In this document: positions 6,076 to 10,359 of the stretch, in pieces
Numbering within the stretch: the stretch's first letter is position 1
Layout of the letters: each line of letters begins with the position of its first letter
Assembly (NCBI GenBank): GCA_020072905.1
Contig: JAIQGB010000134.1
Location: 1-10,359 of the forward strand
DNA from: Terriglobia bacterium
GTDB taxonomy: Bacteria; Acidobacteriota; Terriglobia; UBA7540
DNA length: 10,359 bases
Direction: 5' to 3'
Notes under the pieces: generated by a model
What the model was told of the DNA's origin: nothing
Database searches by the model: none
The model's input: only the letters and a program-made list of their open reading frames with translations
Made by a program: the position numbers and the translations under genes

Positions 6076-6169
6076 CGTTCCAACTTTTTGGGGCTATGCG
6101 TCCCGGCCCGTGCACCAACCTCCTTTCGGTGCTTCCGGCTATCGAAGATTGGGCTAACAAGTTGGAACG
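6076..6169. repeat. nested inverted repeats, possible structured RNA
   Basis: CGTTCCAACTT (6076-6086) is perfectly complementary to AAGTTGGAACG (6159-6169). Inside lie a 4-bp CCGG/CCGG pairing (6103-6106, 6135-6138) and a 5-bp GCACC/GGTGC hairpin (6112-6116, 6128-6132) with an 11-base loop. The three pairings nest into one long arm. It lies in the 462-base spacer between the tauE start and the pckA stop, which holds no intact gene. Confidence 0.35.
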
Positions 6170-6172
6170 GCA

Positions 6173-6334
6173 TTAGTCGATGTACTTGCTGTAGTTGTCG
6201 ATGGTGAGGAGGGTGCCCGCTGTCAAGCGGGCAGATTCAATCGGATTTGCAGGGGCGCGCTCCGGTGGCACCGAGATGGCCTGGATTCCCTTTAAGCCTT
6301 CGCGGTCGAGCGGCGAAGTACCCCTAGCGGCTTC
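6173..6334 (-). pseudogene. 53-codon C-terminal remnant of an unidentified gene
   Basis: On the - strand, an open frame runs from just after TGA (6337-6335) to TAA (6175-6173). It contains SPLDREGLKGIQAISVPPER and ends in TIDNYSKYID. The last nine sense codons all end in G or C (eight in C), as in the real genes here, and the residue pattern reads like a protein C-terminus. There is no ATG and no ribosome site; GTG 6271 is the only plausible start besides one TTG. It begins only 20 bases past the pckA stop, in a different frame. I do not recognise the family. The simplest reading is the tail of a gene whose front was deleted next to pckA. A genuine small gene is less likely. Confidence 0.4.
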
Positions 6335-6357
6335 TCAATGCCAGGGCGAGCTGGACC

Positions 6358-7974
6358 TTACGATTCCACAAAGCTCGGCCGCGGACCCGAGGTGCGGACT
6401 TCGTCCGGGGCGTCACTGTAGTCTTCAAAATTCCGCACGAACCGTTCCGCCAGTTCCCGCGCCTTGGCATCGTAGCTGTACCCATCATTCCACAGACCGC
6501 GTGGTTTGAGGACTTCTGAAGGGACTCCCGACACCTCGGTGGGGACGTGAACCCCGAAAACCGGATCCTGCTCAAACTTCGCTTCAGCCAGTTGCCCTCT
6601 CAGCGCGGCGCGAATCATCGCCCGCGTATGGGCGATTTTGATCCTCTGCCCGACCCCGTACGGGCCACCCGTCCAGCCTGTGTTGACCAGCCAGCAGGCA
6701 GCCCCGTGTTTGGCGATCCGCTCCCCCAGCATCTCCGCGTAGACCATTGGGTGAAGGGTCATGAAGGGCGCGCCGAAGCAGGCGCTGAAGGTCGCCTGTG
6801 GCTCACTCCCGATCCCCTTTTCCGTCCCCGCCACCTTGGCAGTGTAGCCGGAGAGGTAATGGTACATGGCCTGGGCCGACGTCAGCTTGCTGATGGGCGG
6901 CATCACGCCGAATGCGTCGCAGGTCAGCATAATTATGTTTTTCGGATGGTCGCCGACTCTGCTGGGTGCGGAGCCGTTGAAATGAGAGATCGGGTAGGCG
7001 GCGCGGGTATTCTCAGTCAGCGAATCATCGTCGAGGTTGATCATGCGCGTCTCGGTGTCGAGGGTGACATTTTCCAGAACTGTCCCGAAACGACGCGTGC
7101 AGGCATAGATCTGTGGCTCGGCTTCCGCCGACAGCCGAATGACCTTGGCATAGCAGCCGCCCTCGAAATTGAAGATGCCACGGTCACTCCAACCGTGCTC
7201 ATCATCGCCGATCAAATGGCGCTCCGGATCGGCGGAGAGCGTGGTCTTGCCGGTTCCCGAAAGGCCGAAGAAGATCGCAACGTCCCCGGCTGTGCCCACG
7301 TTGGCTGAGCAGTGCATGGAGAGGACATTGACCTGAGGCATCAGGTAGTTCATCACCGAGAACATGGTCTTCTTCATTTCTCCGGCGTAGCTTGTGCCGC
7401 CAATGATTGCAAGGCGTCGGCCAAGGTTGAGAATGATGAATGCCTCGGAGTTCGTCCCGTCCAGTCTGGGAACGGCATGGAACTGGGGCACGTCGATCAC
7501 CGTGAACTCGGGCACATGGTCGACAGCCTTTCCCTTTTCCGGACGAAGGAATAGCGAGCGCGCAAATACGCTGTGCCATGCCGTGCCGGTGAGGATGCGG
7601 ATGGGCACGCGGTATTGGGGGTCAGCGCCCGCAAAGCAATCCTGAACGTAAAGGTCCTTCATCTGCAAGTAGGCAAGCAAGCGGTGATAGAGAGCATCGA
7701 ACTTTGCGGGGTCAAAAGGCCGGTTTACCTTTCCCCACCAGACCTGATGCTCGCTGGTTTCCTCGCGGACAATGAACCTGTCATTGGGCGAGCGGCCCGT
7801 GTGGTGGCCGGTGGTGACGGCCAGAGGCCCCTCGTGGCAGACGAGGCCCTCGCGCCGCCGTACGACGTGTTCGTAGAGGGCCGCGGTGGGGAGATTCCAG
7901 AAGACATCGTTGACGTTATGAATCCCGTACTGCTCGATGCCGTATCGGCTGGAACGGTCTCCGACTTCTTGCAT
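6358..7974 (-). CDS. pckA: phosphoenolpyruvate carboxykinase (ATP)
   Basis: This cytoplasmic enzyme converts oxaloacetate and ATP to phosphoenolpyruvate, CO2 and ADP, the committed step of gluconeogenesis from C4 acids. It has 538 residues, against 540 in E. coli, so it is full length. Signatures are in order: HHTGRSPNDRF (57-67, substrate-binding Arg61), GGTSYAGEMKK (192-202, the PEPCK-specific lid and metal lysine region), MHCSAN (220-225, metal-binding His), the P-loop GLSGTGKTT (237-245), and the kinase-2 motif LIGDDEHGWSDRGIFNFEGG (254-273). NTGWTGGPYGVGQRIKI (431-447) and the C-terminal VRTSGP region are also family-typical. ATG 7974 is preceded by GGGAGAG at five bases. It is a single-gene unit: tauE starts 463 bases beyond its stop behind its own promoter. 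An AT-rich TATATT at 8087-8092 could be a -10 for it, but no -35 is evident. Confidence 0.98.
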   Translation of the reverse strand: MQEVGDRSSRYGIEQYGIHNVNDVFWNLPTAALYEHVVRRREGLVCHEGPLAVTTGHHTGRSPNDRFIVREETSEHQVWWGKVNRPFDPAKFDALYHRLLAYLQMKDLYVQDCFAGADPQYRVPIRILTGTAWHSVFARSLFLRPEKGKAVDHVPEFTVIDVPQFHAVPRLDGTNSEAFIILNLGRRLAIIGGTSYAGEMKKTMFSVMNYLMPQVNVLSMHCSANVGTAGDVAIFFGLSGTGKTTLSADPERHLIGDDEHGWSDRGIFNFEGGCYAKVIRLSAEAEPQIYACTRRFGTVLENVTLDTETRMINLDDDSLTENTRAAYPISHFNGSAPSRVGDHPKNIIMLTCDAFGVMPPISKLTSAQAMYHYLSGYTAKVAGTEKGIGSEPQATFSACFGAPFMTLHPMVYAEMLGERIAKHGAACWLVNTGWTGGPYGVGQRIKIAHTRAMIRAALRGQLAEAKFEQDPVFGVHVPTEVSGVPSEVLKPRGLWNDGYSYDAKARELAERFVRNFEDYSDAPDEVRTSGPRPSFVES

Positions 7975-8554
7975 GCAATCTCTCCCTGAATTGCGCCGGC
8001 CTCCGGGCCAATGGTGTTCTTCCTTCGCAGAATCAGCTCATCCTGCTCCACCGGGAATTCCCGTTTTGACCTCCGGGCTGGCTGCCAATATATGCATCAC
8101 CGCCACCTACGGCGATAGCCAGCCAAGCCTGTGGTGCTTGCAGCCTTCGCCACCGAAGGTATGACCGCTCCGTGAAACCCGCCAAGCGGTTGTATGCCAA
8201 GCTCCGTCCCGTATCAGCCAGGGCCAACAAGGAACGAACAGAGCCCTTTCCCAAGCATGCACGTCTCCTGCCGACCGTCCGGTCGGCTTCCGGTGTCTCT
8301 TCCCACACTACTTTGCTGCGGACGGGAAGGCAACGTGTCCGCGTCCAAAACTGGGTCAATTTGTCATCGAAAATTTTTATGCTGTGCCGAAGTCTTAGTG
8401 ATAGCAAGCGGGCTAGCTGTCTGCTGAGGCGGCGACCGGATTCGAATGCCACCCCGAGGGCTGCTGCATATCCGCGAGGGTGGGAGCAGCCAAATCCAAC
8501 CTTCTGTCGTCTCGTGGTAGCATAGGTTAGGATCGCGTGTTTTCGAGGGCTAGG
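7975..8554. other. 580-base divergent spacer without a recognisable gene
   Basis: The spacer separates pckA (-) from the reductase gene (+). Open frames on both strands cross it, but none shows a known domain, a ribosome site or consistent GC-ending codons. Visible structure: a 7-bp hairpin GCCGACC-GTCC-GGTCGGC (8270-8287), an AT-rich patch at 8368-8380, and interlocked complementary segments at 8449-8491 (listed separately). It presumably carries both promoters. No convincing -35/-10 pair was found for either gene. Confidence 0.5.
8449..8491. ncRNA. possible H-type pseudoknot upstream of the reductase gene
   Basis: CCACCC (8449-8454) pairs with GGGTGG (8478-8483), and GGCTGCT (8459-8465) pairs with AGCAGCC (8485-8491). 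The pairings interlock, giving stems of 6 and 7 bp with connecting loops of 4, 12 and 1 bases, a sterically reasonable H-type pseudoknot. It ends 63 bases before the reductase start, so on the + strand it would lie in the 5' leader. It matches no riboswitch class I recognise. Confidence 0.3.
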
Positions 8555-9403
8555 ATGAGGGTGGCGATTAGCGGCGCGGCGGGGCTCTTCGGTCATGGAC
8601 TGCTCCAAGTGTTCTCCAGGCAGCACGAGGTTTTTGCGCTCACTCGCTCCGAGGCCGACATCACCAAGGCCGAAGCTGTGCGGACTGCTCTCCGAAGGAT
8701 CGCGCCTGAGGTTGTCGTCCATTCTGCCGGAATTCCCGACCTGGATATCTGCGAAGCCGATCCCGCGAAGGGGTTCCTGGTGAATTATCACGGCACACGC
8801 AACATCGTCGAGGTGGCGCGCGAGCTGGGTGCGGCGGTAGCCTACGTCTCGAGCGATGCGGTGTTCGACGGCAAGAGCCAGACGCCCTACACGGAAACGG
8901 ATCCCACCCTCCCACCTACGGTCTACGGTCGTACGAAGCTGCGCGGGGAACAGGCGGTCAAGACGCTGCCGGCACACTGGATCTTTCGTGTTTCAGTGCT
9001 GTTCGGGCCAGGGAAGGCGAATTTCGTGGGGAAGGGACTGCGCAAGATCGCGGCGGGCGAGTCTTACGTGGTGGCCGTGGACCAGGTAGGCTCGGCCACT
9101 TATACCGTCGATGCCGCTGCCAAGATCCTGGAGGTCGTCGAGGCCCGCCGCTACGGCCTCTATCACCTTTCGAACCAGGGCGTCTGCAGCCGCTACGATC
9201 TTGCGGTCAAAGCTGCGCAACTCGCAGGTCTGGATGCGGACAAAGTAATCGGTAAACCCGATGCGCAGATGGGCCGCCGCGCCCCGCGCCTGAAATATGC
9301 CGGGATGGCGATGGTGGCCCTCAAGCAGGCGGGATTCTCTCCCCCGCGCCCCTGGCAGGAAGCCCTAGCGGAATATGTCGAATCCTTGGGACCGTTCCGC
9401 TGA
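8555..9403 (+). CDS. RmlD-like extended SDR reductase (dTDP-4-dehydrorhamnose reductase family)
   Basis: This is a 282-residue cytoplasmic NAD(P)-dependent reductase. RmlD makes dTDP-L-rhamnose from the 4-keto sugar. Visible motifs are the Rossmann loop GAAGLFG (7-13), VVHSAGIPDLDICEADP (54-70, resembling the RmlD segment after strand 4), AYVSSDAVFDG (96-106, catalytic Ser region), YGRTK (124-128, YxxxK), and IFRVSVLFGPGKANFV (143-158). The C-terminal part (HLSNQGVCSRYDLAVKAAQL) is typical of RmlD substrate-binding domains. ATG 8555 starts exactly at the first beta strand, with GAGGG nearby; a longer GTG-type start at 8537 would add six residues. No other rml genes are adjacent, so the substrate is unproven, and other nucleotide-sugar or MAT2B-like roles are possible. 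Confidence 0.9.
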   Translation: MRVAISGAAGLFGHGLLQVFSRQHEVFALTRSEADITKAEAVRTALRRIAPEVVVHSAGIPDLDICEADPAKGFLVNYHGTRNIVEVARELGAAVAYVSSDAVFDGKSQTPYTETDPTLPPTVYGRTKLRGEQAVKTLPAHWIFRVSVLFGPGKANFVGKGLRKIAAGESYVVAVDQVGSATYTVDAAAKILEVVEARRYGLYHLSNQGVCSRYDLAVKAAQLAGLDADKVIGKPDAQMGRRAPRLKYAGMAMVALKQAGFSPPRPWQEALAEYVESLGPFR

Positions 9404-9422
9404 CTTTCCCGGCGGGGAACGG
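9392..9422. terminator. hairpin overlapping the end of the reductase gene
   Basis: CCGTTCC (9392-9398) pairs with GGAACGG (9416-9422) around the stop codon, and an inner TTCCC-GGCG-GGGAA hairpin (9406-9419) competes with it. It lies between convergent genes but lacks a T-tract. Confidence 0.3.
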
Positions 9423-9530
9423 CCCTGCCCCGAAGTTCTGGTCTCCGCCCACCACGCACAACCGGGCCACTCAGGCATTCGAAGTGGCGGCCGCGGGGAA
9501 CGGGCATGATGTGGGGAATGGCCAGACTGG

Positions 9531-9938
9531 TCAGGATTTGGCGTGGTGGGGAGAGGTGTTAAGCCCGAGAATGCCGCGCAACTGGCTGAAGAGCTCGGGC
9601 ATTAGGCGGTCGTGGGGTATGTGGGGGAGGAGATGGCGACTGAGAAGCTCCATCGTCTGTGCGTCGGTTACCTCGCCAGTGATGACGAGAACCCGCCCGA
9701 TCAAGTGGGGGCTGATCTCCTTGATCTGCGACATGACTTCCTCAGCACCGAGATTGCTACAGCGCAGATCGACGAGGACTGCGTCAAAACTCTCGCGACT
9801 GACCATTGAAAGCGCTTGCTGCCCGGTGTATGCCACATCGCCTTCGCAACCCAGGCCGGCCAACAGGACAAAGAGGACGTTGCGGATGGAAGGTTCATCC
9901 TCAACAATCAGAACCTTACGTCGTGCCGACCCGGTCAC
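9531..9938 (-). CDS. stand-alone response-regulator receiver domain
   Basis: This 135-residue protein is a single CheY-like receiver domain without an output domain. The acidic pocket VEDEP, the phospho-acceptor Asp in LVDLRCS and the switch Thr in VITGE are all present (about residues 13-15, 57 and 87 of this start). The conserved Lys of the usual KP turn is missing: the equivalent segment reads HIPHDRLMPEL. GTG 9938 is preferred because GAGGGG lies seven bases upstream and the domain begins six residues later. The frame stays open to TTG 9983, which would add 15 unremarkable residues. It presumably receives phosphate from a histidine kinase elsewhere. A promoter-like pair is at 10031-10059. 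Confidence 0.85.
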   Translation of the reverse strand: MTGSARRKVLIVEDEPSIRNVLFVLLAGLGCEGDVAYTGQQALSMVSRESFDAVLVDLRCSNLGAEEVMSQIKEISPHLIGRVLVITGEVTDAQTMELLSRHLLPHIPHDRLMPELFSQLRGILGLNTSPHHAKS

Positions 9939-10030
9939 CACGGAACCCCTCGTTTTTATGCCACTACTCGACAAGACTTTCAAAGTGCAAGAAGGCCGCC
10001 GGCCTGGCAGCCCTAATCCAGACTCCAGAC

Positions 10031-10059
10031 TAGATACCTGACAGATGTCGAAAAGTCAA
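10031..10059 (-). promoter_or_regulatory. promoter candidate for the response-regulator gene
   Basis: On the - strand TTGACT (10059-10054) and TATCTA (10036-10031) are separated by 17 bases. The -35 matches five of six; the -10 is weak. It lies next to an AT-rich stretch (10061-10130) unlike the surrounding DNA, and would give a leader of about 86 bases. Confidence 0.4.
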
Positions 10060-10140
10060 GTCTTTTCAATCAGTTCTGTATGTATATTTACTACACAGTA
10101 AGTTTTGCGCACTTATATCTTCAAAAGGGCACAGGCGCTC

Positions 10141-10158
10141 ACTGGCATTCCTGCCAGT
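10141..10158. terminator. hairpin after the MacB-type gene
   Basis: ACTGGCA-TTCC-TGCCAGT forms a perfect 7-bp stem with a tetraloop, 26 bases past the permease stop. The only T-run on the - strand (TTTT) lies more than ten bases further on, so efficiency is uncertain. Confidence 0.35.
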
Positions 10159-10183
10159 CTCTCGGGGCACGCGCCGAGCGGGG

Positions 10184-10359
10184 TCAGTCGCAACGAAGGG
10201 CTTGCACGGACTCAGGCCACAGTGCGCGCCGGGCGGGATAGTGCCCAAAGAAGATGCCCACCTCGGCTGAGAGCCCCAAAGCAAAGGCCACGGAGAGGGG
10301 CGAGACAGGAATCTCGACATCGAACGGGGCTGTCACCAGCGCCCCGGTGACCAGCAGCG
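10184..10359 (-). CDS. MacB-type ABC transporter permease, C-terminal 57 residues
   Basis: The gene enters from the right edge of the window and ends at TGA (10186-10184). The visible frame holds a hydrophobic helix followed by AFALGLSAEVGIFFGHYPAR and then the ending RRALWPESVQALRCD. This is the characteristic end of MacB/FtsX-family permeases (a last membrane helix with GIFFGxYPA, then a basic segment and xxALR). Such proteins belong to tripartite efflux or lipoprotein-type export machines in the inner membrane. The 5' part, including any fused ATPase, lies outside, so substrate and operon partners are unknown. The Cys near the very end is unremarkable. Confidence 0.85.
   Translation of the reverse strand, partial: LLVTGALVTAPFDVEIPVSPLSVAFALGLSAEVGIFFGHYPARRALWPESVQALRCD

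Noticed and set aside
6335..6337. TGA before the 53-codon remnant as a second selenocysteine codon
   Set aside because: The sequence upstream in that frame is out-of-frame pckA DNA with no coding signal, so there is nothing for a recoded stop to join.
8420..8460. tRNA gene suggested by GGATTCGAATGCC, including a possible selC
   Set aside because: Sequences flanking TTCGAAT do not pair as a T-stem on either strand, and no acceptor or anticodon arm could be built.
8033..8977. Long - strand open frame of 314 codons
   Set aside because: It overlaps the reductase gene antisense, shows no domain, and follows from high GC content.
10066..10350. Overlapping Arg-rich open frames on both strands at the right end
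   Set aside because: The - strand frame ending at 10184 gives a recognisable MacB-type C-terminus; the others do not resemble any protein.

Overview
The window is a high-GC, gene-dense stretch from what looks like a free-living Gram-negative bacterium. The signs are a signal-peptide protein, a MacB-type permease, ATP-dependent PEP carboxykinase and GC-ending codons. Gene content resembles soil or subsurface lineages such as Acidobacteriota or Methylomirabilota, but nothing here fixes the phylum. A UGA codon at the catalytic position of a peroxiredoxin implies that the organism inserts selenocysteine.

Left part (+ strand, 1-3788). After a GC-rich hairpin comes a serine acetyltransferase (cysteine biosynthesis). 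Its homologous part stops near 941, and a MoeB/ThiF-rhodanese gene begins at once in another frame. That second gene lacks its N-terminus, has TAG inside its ATP-binding loop and has lost the cysteines expected in both halves, so it is called a pseudogene. A DUF1801 (YdhG-like) gene follows. Then comes a gene with its own promoter and strong ribosome binding site for a 160-residue AhpC/TSA peroxiredoxin whose only redox residue is encoded by TGA. A small unknown protein gene follows it. A GC hairpin separates this block from the convergent next one.

Middle (- strand, 3874-7974). This holds an exported helical protein with a Gly/Met/Arg-rich tail ending in three alternating cysteines, and a tight DUF1634-TauE/SafE exporter pair behind an extended -10 promoter. 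Next are a structured inverted-repeat region and a 53-codon remnant of an unidentified gene, followed by full-length pckA.

Right part. A 580-base spacer holds a hairpin and a possible H-type pseudoknot but no recognisable gene. A + strand RmlD-like NAD(P) reductase gene follows. On the - strand lie a stand-alone receiver-domain response regulator lacking the conserved lysine and, at the edge, the C-terminal 57 residues of a MacB-type ABC permease.

The genes are mostly independent housekeeping or accessory units: sulfur and cysteine metabolism, peroxide defence, anion export, gluconeogenesis, sugar-nucleotide reduction and signalling. The best candidates for unusual biology are the selenocysteine peroxiredoxin and its unknown neighbour, the CxCxC-tailed exported protein, and the apparent deletion scars in the acetyltransferase-MoeB and pckA-downstream regions.
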